Of a stretch of 64,000 nucleotides of DNA, positions 1 through 11,224 are shown piece after piece (position 1 is the stretch's first letter; every line of letters starts with the position of its first letter). The translations under genes and the position numbers were made by a program. A model generated the notes under the pieces. The model was not told the origin of the DNA. It worked only from the letters and a program-made list of their open reading frames with translations, and did not search any database. Location of the stretch: the NCBI GenBank assembly GCA_003116995.1, contig BDSL01000021.1:124001-188000 (forward strand), read 5' to 3'. The stretch is from Yamagishiella unicocca. Taxonomy: Eukaryota; Chlorophyta; Chlorophyceae; Chlamydomonadales; Volvocaceae.

Positions 1-3000
1 CCGCTGCTGCCTCCTCCACAGCCCCCCGCAGTGCTACAACAGCACCAGTATGCGGCTGTGAGGCCGGCTCCGGGTCCTCCGCCTCCTCCCCCGCGGGCAC
101 CCTATCCGCACGAATGTCCACGCCAGCCTGTTGGTGCGCCTCCGGCCCCACCAGCAGCCCCTCCACACCCTCAGCCAGCCTGCCCTCCAGCTCGTCCCTC
201 ACGCTGTCCGGGTTCCAAGCCATCCAGCCGGGCACTTCCGACCCGGCGTACTGCGGGTGCGACAACAGAGCGGCGGCCGCCAGGGAGGGGCCCTCGAGGC
301 CCTCACCACACACCAGCTCCTCCGCACCCTCGTCCTGGTCCGGGTCCTGGAGGGTGGCTTCACCGGGCAGCAGCGCCACCACCGGGGGCGCGAACACCCC
401 GGTGGCGGGGACACGCGGCAGTAGCCACGGTGCGGGGCAGGAGGCGTTGTGCTGCAGGCTGCTGCTGCCCGGGTGCGACTGCACGACGGCCCGCAGCGGG
501 TGGTGGTGGTGGTGTGCGGCCAGGTGCAGGGCGGCGGCCCCAACCAGGGCGACCGAAGCCAGCAGCCCCGACCCGAAGGCAAGCCAGCCGTGGCCGCCAG
601 CCGCCACCACCTCAGACGCGTCAGCAGCATCGCGAGCAACACCGCCCCCGATGATTTCCGGCGCCGCCCGCTGCAGCTGCTCCTCCGCACTGGAGGCGGC
701 GTGCGCGAGGGCCGCCCCCGTCCCCTCCACCAGAGAGCACAAGCAGCGCTCCGTCACAGCGTCCGCCTGCGCCGGCGGCTCAAAGCCCTCCGGCGCCGGC
801 GCCCTCCCTGGCAGTACTCGGGGCCGCTGCCCGGCTCCACGACCGGGATGCTGAAGCGGGGCAGGTCCTTCCGCCGGCCCTTCACCTCGCTGGGCCCCTG
901 CGGGAGCACTTCCCGCTCCTAGAGGCGGCGGCGCGCCACCCGCCGCCAGCTCGGTGCCGCCCCCGACACCGTAGGCTCCCTGGCGATGTGGCAGCCCCCT
1001 GGAGGCCAACTGGGCTGCGGTGGGCGTCTCGTCGGTGCCGCTGGTGCTGGTGGCGCAGATCTCAGGCAGTAGCTGCTGCGAGCCAGCAGCCAGGTCCGCC
1101 TGTGAGACACCAACCGCACACGACTCAGGAGCGAGCGTCGTTCCAGCCGCCGTCACAGCCTCGGGTTGCATGGCTGCGGCGGTCAGGGCAGCTGCGACGA
1201 CCTTCGCCTTGGAGTTTATGTTGCGCTTGGCCGGCCCCCTGCCCACGCCCTTGCCACTGCGCGGCGAGGAGTCATCGGCGGCGGTTGCTGCGGTGGCGGC
1301 AGCAGCGGCCGCGACCTCGGCGTACAGCCTCACGCGCGCAGCCGCAACCGGGGCCACAACCGGCGCCGAAACCAGGGCCACAACCGGCGCCGCAACCGGG
1401 GCCGCAACGGGGGCCACAACCGGGGCCACAACCGCTGCTGCGGTGGTGGCCGATGAGGTGTAAGAGGTCGACAGCGCTTGTCGCTCCTCTGCAACGGTGG
1501 CGGCTGCAACGGCAGCCGCAATGGCGGCCGCCTTCATCTCCGCAGCCGCTGCTGCTTCCTCCAGGCCCTCACTCGCCGCCCGGCTCATCAGCTCCAGCTG
1601 TCGCTCCAGCCGGTCGGCGAGGGCCCCTGCGCCGAGGCGCTCCAGGGCCGCCTCCTCCCCTGCGGCGGCGTGCACCGCCGTCGCAGCGGCACAGCGCGCC
1701 GCCGTCGTGGCCTCACACACCCCTCGCTGGCGGCGGCTGCTGGAGGGGTGGTTCAGGTCCGGCTGCTGCATCTGGTCTGCAGCTGCTGGCGACGTGGCAG
1801 GGCCGAAAAGACCCGTCACGTCCCGGGCGAGGGTCGAACCGCGGTCGTCACCGTCCTGGGCCGCACCCAACCCATTCGCTGCTCCCGCCGTGCAGCCGCA
1901 GTCGGGAGACGACCCACGGGTCGCTGCACCTGCAGCGGCGGCCGCCTCTAGCCCTCCGACGTCCCGCAGGTGCCGCTCCAGCGCCAGCTCCTCCAGCCCG
2001 GCGTCCTCTCCCGCAGACGCCCGCATCGTCTCCGCCGCCCTCGCGCCCATGGCCTCCGCGGACGCCTCCAGGATCCGAGCCATCATCGCCGCCAGCCCCG
2101 CCAGCCCGCCCTCCTCGCCGGTAGCTGACCACACCGCCAGGGCTGCGTCGCACTCCTCCCAGCCCACCACGTCCCGCCAGGCCGCCAGCACCCTCCGGCG
2201 CTTCCTCTCGCGCTCCTCCTGCTCCCGAGCCGCCTCCTCCTCCTGGTGGCGTCCCCGCTGCCGTTGCCGCTCCTGCTCCTCCAGCCCGGGTCCTAGCCGC
2301 AGCGCCGCCTCCGCTGCAGCGTCCTCGTCGCCTCCTGCTCCTCCTCCCTCGCACACGCGCAGGTAGACCGCCTCCGCGACCCCGACATCGCCCGCCTCCA
2401 CCAAGTGGGCGTCAACCCCCTGCTGCAACGCCAGCTGCCAGACGCTCTCCCATGCAGGAGCCACCTCGTGGCTAGCTACACAGGCTAGGTCTCCCTCCTC
2501 GTCCGCCACCTGCAACTCAAGCCCTTCTTTGCGCGGGTCCGGGACGGTGACCAAGTGGGCGAAGGGAGCCTCCAATCTGCAGTCGGACGTTGACGGCACA
2601 TCACAGCAGCCCGCATGCTGCTGCTGCGGTTGCGGCGACATGCCTGCCCCCCACTCATCCGCGGAGGCTGGTGCGGTTGTCACAGGCAGCTGCGTGACGA
2701 CAATGTACGCCACCGTCGTAGCCGGCCCCTCCATGTCGCCACACGTCGCAGGCGCCTCCGCCACCAAGCCGCAACTCGGGAGCTGCTGGGGCTCCACCGC
2801 TGCCCCCTGCTGCTGCTGCTGCTGCAGGCAGGTGAGGTCCAGCACCCGCAGGTCGCCTGCCCCCGGGCTGTAGGGGTGGCATGGGGAGCTTGCGGTGGCG
2901 CCGCTGCTGGGGCCACTGGACGCCTGACGGCGGTCGGGGCTGCCCATCAGCCGCAAGCTCGCAGGGGAGGGCATCGGCAGACAGAACACCTCGCCCTCGC

Positions 3001-5223
3001 CCTCCAACTCGCCCTCGCAGGCCTCAAAGTCCCCCCCTGTGCCGCCGAGACCCTCCGCGATGGAGTCGCTGCCGCTGCAGGTCCAGCCCCTGGAGCCATC
3101 GGCGGGAAGCCCCAGCCGCCGGGCCGGCGTCGCCGCCTTGAGGTCCACCAGGTCGATAGCTCGGTCGCTGGCGGGGCTGGCGGTGCCCCCGCCGCTGGGG
3201 CCGCGGGAGTCGGTGCCGCAGCTTGAGGCCCTAGCGGCATGAGCGGGGCAGTGGGGGAAGTAGGGTCCATGAGGGGTTTGAACGGGGGACCTTGTTGGCA
3301 TTGGCTTCGAGGGATAAGGTGCGGGAGGCAGCTGAAGGCGGTTCATTCGCCAATTTGCTTCTGCTCGACGCGGTGCGGCGGCACCAGGGAGTGCGGCCGT
3401 GCAACTCACTGCGTTCGGCATGGACACGCCTTCGCACACCAGCCCCCTACCTGAACAGCGGGTTGTCCAGCAGCACGGAGCCCGATGCGGTCAGCAGCTC
3501 ATCCCGCGGCTGCTGCGGCTGATCCTGGTCCCCGAGCTGGGGGTCTGACAGCGCGCTGCCAACCAGGTCCACCAGCCGCTCCGAGCTGGGCTGCTGCGGC
3601 TGCTGCCAAATCTGGCTACAGACACCATCACCGATATGGGGTCCTGTGGGCCCCGAGCCTGCAGCAATGAGGTCAGCGCCGCTCGCTGTGTCGGTGGCGA
3701 ATGGACATGAGGGGTCGCCAGGAGCTGGGCTGCTGGACACACAAGCGTCGGCGGCACCCGTGGTGAGCGCGGTCGCAGGGCAGGTGGTGGGCGCCGCGGC
3801 CCAGAGCACTGCGCCGCCTGCTGCAGCCGGTGGAGGCGATTCAAACAACTGGTTGATGTGAATGGAGTGGCTCGCGGAAGAGGGAGCGGGCGCTGGGGAG
3901 GGGCACCAGGAGCCTACCTCCCCGGGCGCCGCGAGGTTCTGCGAGGGCTGCGGCGTTGGGAGGACGTCGACGTTGTCGTGCACCTCGTCGCGGGGGTCGG
4001 AGGCGCTCCAGGGGAGGGTGTCGCTGGCCATGGCTGACGTGGAGACGGAGGCGGGAGACTCCGCGCCCGCCGCCTCCACCGCGGCTGCCGCTGGGGCTGC
4101 GTCCAGCTCAAGTGCAGGGCCGTCGCTGCCGTCGTCAGTCAGGCCATCCTGGCCCTCGATGCCACCAGCGGCGCCCGCCTCCTCCCCCCCCACTGGGTTT
4201 CCCCCCTCCCCTCCCTCGCGTCCCTCCACTGGCGCTGCGGAGGGACGCCCCTCTGAACCCAGATCGCCGCCCGACCCCTCCGCGACCTGGAGGCGCGGCT
4301 CCTGGCTGCAGGGGTGCCGGCCAGCCGACACGTCCAGCCCCTGCCCCTCCTGCTGGTGCTGAAGCTCCCTTAGATGCTGCTGCTGGTGGTGGTCTGGAGT
4401 AAAAAGATGCGCGTTCTTGCGGTGGGGGAAGGGGCTGGGCGATTGGCGGTCAGCGCTGTACGGCGTCCGGGCGGCCGAGTCGCCGCCCAGGCTCCCATAA
4501 GGGCTGCACGACAACAGGGAGGCGCCATCCAGATCAGGACCCAGATCAGGACCCAGATCATGACCCAGACCAGGACCCAGATCATGACCCAGACCAGGAC
4601 CCAGATCAGCACCCAGACCAGGACCCAGATCAGGACCCAGACCAGGACCCAGATCAGCACCCAGACCAGGACCCAGATCAGGACCCAGACCAGGACCCAG
4701 ATCAGGACCCAGATCAGGACCCAGACCAGGACCCAGATCAGGACCCAGATCAGGACCCAGATCAGGACCCAGATCAGGACCCAGACTCAGGCCCGCACCC
4801 AGACCGAGTCCCAGTCCGAGGCCGGGGTCGTGGGTGGAGCGGTGATGCCTGTGCTGGTGGTGGTGGTGGTGGGGTTGCTTGTCGCATGGCGACGTGGCGG
4901 CGCCTCTCGTGTGGCTATGTCCGTGGCTGGGGGCGGGGATAGACGAGCGCAGCGGCGACGAGGCGTGTGGAGACGTGGTGCGGCGGCGAGGGTGGGTCCG
5001 GTGGTCCGGGGTGTCGGTGTGGTGGGGGGAGTGGCGCGGGCAGCCCAGCAGGTAGCAGCTGTTGGAGGTGTAGCCGGGGGGCGGAGGGGTGCGGCCTGTG
5101 GACAGGAGGGAGGGAGCGGAGTGCGGGCGGTGAGAGACTGGCTGCTGGGGTGGAGGGGGCCCCGCGGGGGGCGGCCAGGGGCCCCCAACCGGGAACGCAA
5201 CATGGCACCGGGCGCAGACGCAT
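1..5223 (-). CDS. Very large low-complexity protein with one membrane span (3' end outside window)
   Basis: Function not recognised. Two long exons are open on the minus strand: 5095-3451 and 3230 to the window edge. They join in phase across a small intron (donor after 3451, acceptor before 3230), giving over 1,600 residues. The first exon is His/Pro/Ser-rich and contains a GPDL/GPGL tetrapeptide array (4530-4790), followed by an acidic Gly/Ala stretch. The second has a poly-Gln run near 2815, a Glu/Arg-rich charged helix near 2160-2260, many Ala-rich segments, and one hydrophobic helix near 510-590 (LLASVALVGAAALHLAA) followed by a His run, so the C-terminal part is probably membrane anchored. 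The reading frame has no stop over 3.2 kb, which argues for real coding. The start is uncertain: a 34-nt first exon with ATG at 5223 fits the phase, but its GTTGGG donor is poor. The exons at 5734-6314 may belong here. Confidence 0.6.
4529..4790 (-). repeat. 12-bp coding minisatellite (GPDL/GPGL repeats)
   Basis: About 22 copies of a 12-bp unit (CAGGACCCAGAT on the plus strand). On the minus strand it stays in the frame of the surrounding exon and encodes Gly-Pro-Asp-Leu with Gly-Pro-Gly-Leu, Gly-Ala-Asp-Leu and Gly-His-Asp-Leu variants. Plus-strand readings of the same DNA are shadows. Confidence 0.9.
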
Positions 5224-5733
5224 TACGGGACCACGTGCGCTTGTCCAGCCTGCAGCCTGAGTGCTGCGGCCCTACCACTGCCCCGGCGTATATGGCGTGT
5301 ATTGCGGTTGAACAGACAGCCAGCCGTTTCCCTCTTCGTCCCTTCAGGCGCGCAAGCTCCCTCCCCCCCGCTCGGCACTCATGGCCGTACTTGAGAGGGC
5401 GGGTGTCGCCGAGCCGCTGCTCCGCCCTCGTGGGCGCTGGCCGTCAGTCCCCGAGGTGAAGGTGGGGGTGAAGGCGGAGGTGAAGGTGGGGGTGAAGGTG
5501 GAGGTGAAGGCAGGAGGGAAGTCCTGCAGTCCAAGCAAGGCAGATGCCGGGCAGATGGCGGACAAGTCGGGTGTCAATGCAAGGCTGACAGCATACCCCG
5601 CCGACCTTGGCACTGCACGACCTGGTTGTACAGAACTCCGCCCCAGTACGCAGGAGACCGGAGTCAACGAAACACACACAACCAGGTCAAACCTTTTCAG
5701 CAACTTGGTTCGGTAAAGTTGTACCGTACCGTT
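5224..5733. repeat. Non-coding stretch with 18-bp GTGAAGGTGGAG-type minisatellite
   Basis: Between the tentative start of the large protein and the next exon upstream. Positions 5447-5520 hold a degenerate tandem of GTGAAGGTGGGGGTGAAGG-like units. No TGTAA signal is seen on the minus strand here, so a gene end is not marked. I see no convincing coding sequence. Confidence 0.55.
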
Positions 5734-6314
5734 CTAAGCCATCCAATTCCTTCCCCGGCCCGACAGGTCGAGTCGTACCCGGTCCAGATCGCGCGGAGTG
5801 GCCGCCGACGAGGGCGTCACGCTGCCCCGTATGCTGCTGGCGGGGCTGGGGGTGGGCAGCACGCGGATGGGCACCCGCTCGTGGTCAGTGATGCAGAGGT
5901 CCAACTGCGGGGGGGGGGCAACGGGGGGAAGAGGGGCGGGGCGGGGCGGCAGGGGTGGCTGGGCGGCAGAGGTTTGAGGATGTACGGCGACGGTGCCTGG
6001 AGGTGGGCGCTGAACAACTGACTTCACTCCAGGGATGGAGGTCACATGCTGCGATGTGGGTCAGCGTTGCGGCGCTGTTGGGGTCAGCGTGGTGACAAGG
6101 TAGGGAGGCGTGGCCTCCTGACCGTGGCCTCTGGCCGTACCTGGTAGCCCTCCTCGCAAGCGGCGTCACGCACGTAGTAGTGGCTCAGTAGACCGGCAGG
6201 GAACTGGATGCCGCTGGAGCCTTCGTCAGAAGAGCCGTCTTCACCCTCGCTACCGCTGCTGCCGCTGGTGAAGAGAGGCTCGGCGCGACCGGCGCGACAC
6301 CCCGCTGTCGGCAC
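5734..6314 (-). CDS. Two coding exons of an unidentified protein (upstream part unresolved)
   Basis: Exon 6314-6141 (acceptor CCTTCCCAG, donor CAG/GTACGG; 58 codons) joins in phase 0 to exon 5904-5734. They read an acidic Ser/Gly segment (SGSSGSEGEDGSSDEGSSG), then QFPAGLLSHYYVRDAACEEG, then LDLCITDHERVPIRVLPTP, with a stop at 5734. No family was recognised. No minus-strand TGTAA follows the stop, and a GTACGA donor lies just before it in the codons for LDRV. The exons may therefore splice onward into the large gene at 5095 rather than end here. The 5' exons lie in 6,315-7,050 but I could not fix them; an ATG at 7039 is one candidate. Confidence 0.45.
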
Positions 6315-7746
6315 CTGGGAAGGGCACGTGGGAGGCCGGTCAGTGACTGCATCAAGCACTGATGACGCCAGCGCTGAGCTTTAACCCGTTGGCTCGCACC
6401 TCGCGCCGGCCACTACGGGCCTTGACCCCGGCTTCCATGGCGAAACGGGCGCTAGCAGCAGCTTATCCCGGGAGATGCAGCAGGGGCTTTTGGGCCTGAT
6501 ATAAACGAGAAGTTGAGAGGCTTCCAGAATTGCGCTTCGGTTGCCTTGAAACAGTCGTAACGTAGGGGATACAGTCCCGCGATTGCGGACCTGCCAGGGA
6601 CGCTGCAAGCGCCCTGCGCACCTCTTACTATGAGATCAAGGTGTGCAAGGAAATTACTTGTAACAACTAAAGTGGCAGCTATTACACCCGAGCACCAGTA
6701 CTTAATGTCGCCTGCCAGTTGGAATATGTTGAAGTCAGTAGTTGAAGTCAGTATAGAATTTAGGGTAGACTCAATACGAGCGTTGTGTTGAAATGATGTG
6801 TGCGTGGACGCCTAACGATATCGAGAGAAATTGGCGCGGGCAGGTGGAAGGGCAGGAAGGCGCAGGTAGCGCCGTACAGGCATACAGTCTCCTGACAGTT
6901 TCCTCAAGGTGAACTTAAGAATACGGTTCATAATAGTCCAGCCTACTGCGGGCGTCCTTGGTCGGATTTCCTCTTCTAAAACCGCTCCACCTACTACAGT
7001 TCCACTCCCCCTCGTGTGCCTTGACGATAATAACCGCATCACGGCTTGGGCAACACCTGCAAATTGCCTTTATGATGCCTGATATAAAACCCTCCGGCGC
7101 GTGAATTGTCGGTTGCTCCCTGTTGCTCCATGGGGCCCCTTCACCCTACCTACTCCACCAGGGCCACACCGACAGACCCACATCAGTAACAGGACTACGA
7201 CTGGAAGTAGGAGGAGTGATGTTCATACTTCGTCCTTGTCCCCCCCGGGAAAGTGATCGGCGATATCCAGCCGGAGGAATATTAGTGCGACCAAGGTGGC
7301 TCAACCCATGCAGTGGCCCCTCGATGGGTTGCCAGGAAACCTGCATATTGACAGGGAGTGGTGGGTAGCTAGGGAACACATAAAAGGGGGGGGGGGAGTA
7401 CTGCGTGAGAGCAGTTTTAGCGCCCGTTCTGGGGCGCCTGGCCAAGGCTACGCCAAAGCTTGGCCCAGGGGGGTTCGAGGGAAACCAGGGCCCAGGGGGT
7501 GGGTGGGCGGGTGCTGGTGCCTCCAGGCCACCTTCAAGGACCCTGCGCACTGGCGCATAACTCCTGTGGCATTAAGTAAACGAACCTCGCTGCAGCCGAA
7601 AAATACTCACAGCTTGGCGGCCCTACCGAGCCAGAAGACACAATCCCCCCGCGCCCGTACAAAATTGGGCAATAAAAGGCCACAGCTCGCTGCCATTTAC
7701 CCATCACATCCCTTTCGCTTTGCCCCGGATTTCAACTACCTGAACT
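6315..7746. other. Lower-GC intergenic or upstream region, no confident gene
   Basis: Base composition is clearly more AT-rich than its neighbours between about 6,600 and 7,100. A TATAAA-like string lies near 7083. The stretch 7468-7488 carries a copy of the dispersed GGGTTCGAGGGAAACC motif seen in introns elsewhere in this window. Short ORFs here lack coding-like composition. Confidence 0.4.
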
Positions 7747-8961
7747 ATGGCCTTCGTCAGACCACTGCTGCTGGTACGCGTGCTAAAGCAAAGTAAGTGA
7801 AAGCCTGTGCAATTGGCAATGACGACGAGGTAGGCTGGGCAATGAATGAGCAAGTCGCATTTCCGCTAGTTGCCTGAACTTGCCGTAGCTGTATGCCTTC
7901 TGCGGTGCTGGGCAAACTGCTTAAAGCGGCAGCTAGCGCCACGTCGGCTGACCCGTGGGTCGTCATCAGCTTTCTCCCTAACATCGCCTGGCCCCCAGGC
8001 GTGGCCGCTCACAAAAAAATGCGTAACCGAAATGTGTTCAACAAGCGAAACGGCGTGCAGGATCGTTGTCGCGACCAAAGCTCATGTAACCTGTGATTGT
8101 GATGCAAATGCAGGCAACCCAATCAAAGGCCTAGCGGCGGGCTTCGGCACAAGCAATGGCGGTGGCAGCAGCAGCGGCGGCGTGCCGCGCGGTGTCGGCA
8201 AAGGCTCGCGCCGGGAGGCCTCCGCCGATGAGCTGGCTACGGAGGCGGAGCAGCTGCTGCTGCAGAGGGACCCGAACACGATGTCGCCCGAAGGTGGGTC
8301 ACATGATGCGCTCTGGCAGGGCGCGACAGATAACGTGTGGGCGGATCTGTGAACCTACGGGGGAGTCGAGCGGTTGTACGCGAGGTGCAGCGGTTCATGA
8401 TGATTGCGTTCCCGACCCAAAAGTCACAGGCACCAGTGGTGGTGGTGGTGGTGCACTGGTTGATATGTGGTGCGCACCTGGCAGTTCGCAGGGCCGTGTA
8501 CAGCGCACAGTACGCTCCTCACCCCTCTGATGCCCTCCGCGCCCGCATGCTGGCCCATGGCGTCCCCCCGACGTTCATCCGGGCGCCACCACCCGCCTGG
8601 ACCCGGACCCGGTCCCGAATCAGGCGCCCGGAAAGTGCGGGACTCCCGGCTGGAGCCGCAGGACCTGGCTTCGGAGCTGCGACCTGGAGGCGCAGCTAGC
8701 GCCCTGCAGAGCGACGTGGCGGGGGCGGTGGATGTGCAAGCCGGGGGCGGTGACCCGGGCACCCGCAGCAAGTGGTCGGCAGCCGCGGTGGAGGGCGAGG
8801 AGCGGCGGGGCGCCGGGGGTGGGCAAGGAGGACGTGGGGGCCCCTCGGAGGGTGCGGCTAGTGATGGTGGTGGTGGTGGTGATCCCTGCAGCAACAGCGA
8901 CGACGCCTGCAGCCCGGCAGCGAGCGACCCCAGCACACGCTTTGCGCCGTGGGGCCATTGA
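7747..8961 (+). CDS. Possible small gene with targeting-like N-terminus (3' exons unresolved)
   Basis: Exon 1 (7747-7792) starts at ATG in AACTATGGCC and encodes MAFVRPLLLVRVLKQ, an amphipathic, positively charged leader typical of organelle targeting, ending at a good GTAAGT donor. Exon 2 (8114-8293) begins after ATGCAG in matching phase, encodes a Gly/Ser-rich linker then ASADELATEAEQLLLQRD, and ends at GTGGGT. Beyond this the model is ambiguous. An acceptor before 8482 would give VRRAVYSAQYAPHPSDALRA and a stop at 8699; a second acceptor a few bases later gives a different frame ending at 8961. A TGTAA signal lies at 9211. No family recognised. Exons 1-2 are moderately supported; the rest is inference. 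Confidence 0.35.
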
Positions 8962-9210
8962 AAGGGGGGCCCGGAGGGTACTGACACGCTGACGACTGGG
9001 CATAAGGGTGCGCAGGGTTTGTGTAGGTTGAAGGTGGGTGGACGGAGGGGCGCACGGTGACAGATCCAGTCGAGCTGTACGAGGTGGGACGCGAGATATG
9101 GCTGCAGCAGGAGGACGGCGAGGGCCATAACATTGAGAGGCAGCTGTGTACTGCCAGGCGCGCTTCACCTCGAGCGATCGCTCCCTGATTGCTGCCTGCA
9201 CACACAGGCA

Positions 9211-9215
9211 TGTAA
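9211..9215 (+). terminator. TGTAA poly(A) signal candidate
   Basis: TGTAA is the usual Chlamydomonas polyadenylation signal. This one lies 250 nt beyond the last possible stop of the small plus-strand gene. Confidence 0.35.
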
Positions 9216-11224
9216 GTGCGGTGAGGTGAAGCAACATGCGGTGACTCGGTCTCGTCCCTCTAGGTGAGAGGTGACTGCGCACTTCCCTTCAGGGCCGAGG
9301 AGGGCAGGGTAGGCACCACGAGGCTTCGCAAGAGTCCAGTTGTGAGTCCGTCCGTCTTGCTTCACTTTTTGCCTCGCGCATTTTACGCCATGCACGTCTT
9401 TCCCCACGTACCAGTAAGCACCCACTCCCTCAACCACAGCCAAACAAGGCCACGCCCGGTGTCCTTCGATAGGACGACGAAGTGGCCATGCAATACGCTC
9501 AGCACCTTCTCGTCAAACTTTCACGCATAGTTGTGAATACCTTCTGGAGTCCACTTGGAGGTATTGTTGACTCAGGGTACGGGCGCCAGGCCGGTACCGC
9601 AAATGTCAAAATCCCGCCAGCCAGCAAAGGGTATTCGAGCAGAACTGGGTGGTGCCTAATTGGGCTACAGGCAGTGGCGGCCCTGCGTGGGTCCACGTGG
9701 GTGTGATGCGGTGCGAGAAGGGAAGAGAACTCCTGCATACGGTATCGTGGAACTTGACCAGGTTTCGGGGGTTCGAGGGAAACCCGTGGATGTCCGACCA
9801 GGTTTCGGGGGGGGGTCGCTGATCTTGATCATTTGCTCCATTCATAGTGCATGTGCGAGGGCGCGGCGGGTGGTCCAGGGAACGAACGAGGGAATGCATC
9901 CATCACAACTCTTACATTCGCCAATCGCGATGCACACGTGCATGTCCCCCTCGCGTCGGCGTATGCAGTACGAGAGCCGCATTAGTAATGGTCAAGGGTG
10001 ACCTCCGGCGCTGCGCCTGCCGGGCATCAAAGGCCCAACGAACAATATAAGGGACGACGCCGTCCTTCCTCTCCCCTTGCGGGTCTGGCCAGATTCTTCC
10101 TCGTACGAGCCGCCCCCGTCCTCCCCCGTCGCCCCAGCCCCTGGCGGCCCCTGGCTTACCGTCTGCACGACGGCATGCAGAAACCCGTCCGCCTGACATG
10201 GCAAAGAACAAATTGTCGGTGTTTGCGCTGTATACATATTTATGTCTGCTGTCTGCAGCAGGAACGGCAACATCGCTAAGCCCATCACATCCCGGCAGCA
10301 GCAGCCTGGGGCAGGGTCCCTTCCAAAAGCTCTTGGGCGCAAAGCGTAGTCGCCACCAGGAGCAACTGGTGGTGCAGCGGCGGGGGAGACGCACATGAAT
10401 GAAATGTTTCACCCAACCGACGAAACAACCAACGATCCAGCGTCTTCATCCTGTCGCTCAGGGGTGCACACCCACGCGGCTTCAGAGCAGTCCTGCAGCT
10501 CGGCCGCGGCCACCACATCGCCGCAGGCCACACCAGCCGGTCGTCTGAATCACCCCCCCCCGCCAGCGACAAAGGCGTCGCTGTCATGAGTATGGACATG
10601 GCAGCAACCACACGCCATGCTCGCGCGCCTGTGCCGTACTACCGCCGCCCAACCGGCGAAGATACCGCCACCAAAGCAGCCAGTGCGCCGCAGCCGGCGG
10701 CGGTGGGCAGCGCAACCAATTTGGTACATCCCACAAGGGCGGCTTCCCCCGCGGATTGCCTCCTGGTCCGGTCCTGTGTCCACATTTCGTCAGCGAAGCG
10801 AAGCCGCCCTCAACATCAGCAGCACATTCCCCATACGCTGAAGACCCAACTGCTCAACTGCTTAACCGCCAACCATCAACCAGTGTCAACCAGGGGCTAC
10901 AAACAGTAACCTCCGCGAAGCCGCCGCCCCCCCGCGACAGGCAGGCAGCGGCGCCCGCGGGCGTGCACTCACCGACCAGTGCTGGCAGTGGGAGATGGCG
11001 CGCCCGTGCCAGTGTCCAACCGCTGGTGGAGGTTACCCCAACGTGGCTGGGACACCTCGCTAGGGCGGCGCTGCGGCGGCCGCACGGGCAAGCCCCTGTG
11101 TCCCGCCCCGCTCAGGCACCTGGGGCCTCTCCGCGCCCCGCCCTGCTAGCCTACGGATATAATACAAACGGCCAGGTGCTGCACGCCACCGGCTGACGGC
11201 CGCGGTTCGCGCCGCCCAGCTTCC
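9216..11224. other. Intergenic region, no confident gene
   Basis: Mixed GC content with many short ORFs, none showing splice-consistent coding. A dispersed-motif copy (GGTTCGAGGGAAACCCGTGG) lies at 9767-9790, and the string CCAGGTTTCGGGGG occurs twice, at about 9758 and 9799. A 66-codon ORF from an ATG at 10198 has a hydrophobic start but no other support. No TTACA (minus-strand TGTAA) was found close to the stop at 11225. Confidence 0.4.

Noticed and set aside
10198..10398. 66-codon ORF with hydrophobic N-terminus
   Set aside because: No splice context, poly(A) signal or similarity; the surrounding DNA looks intergenic.
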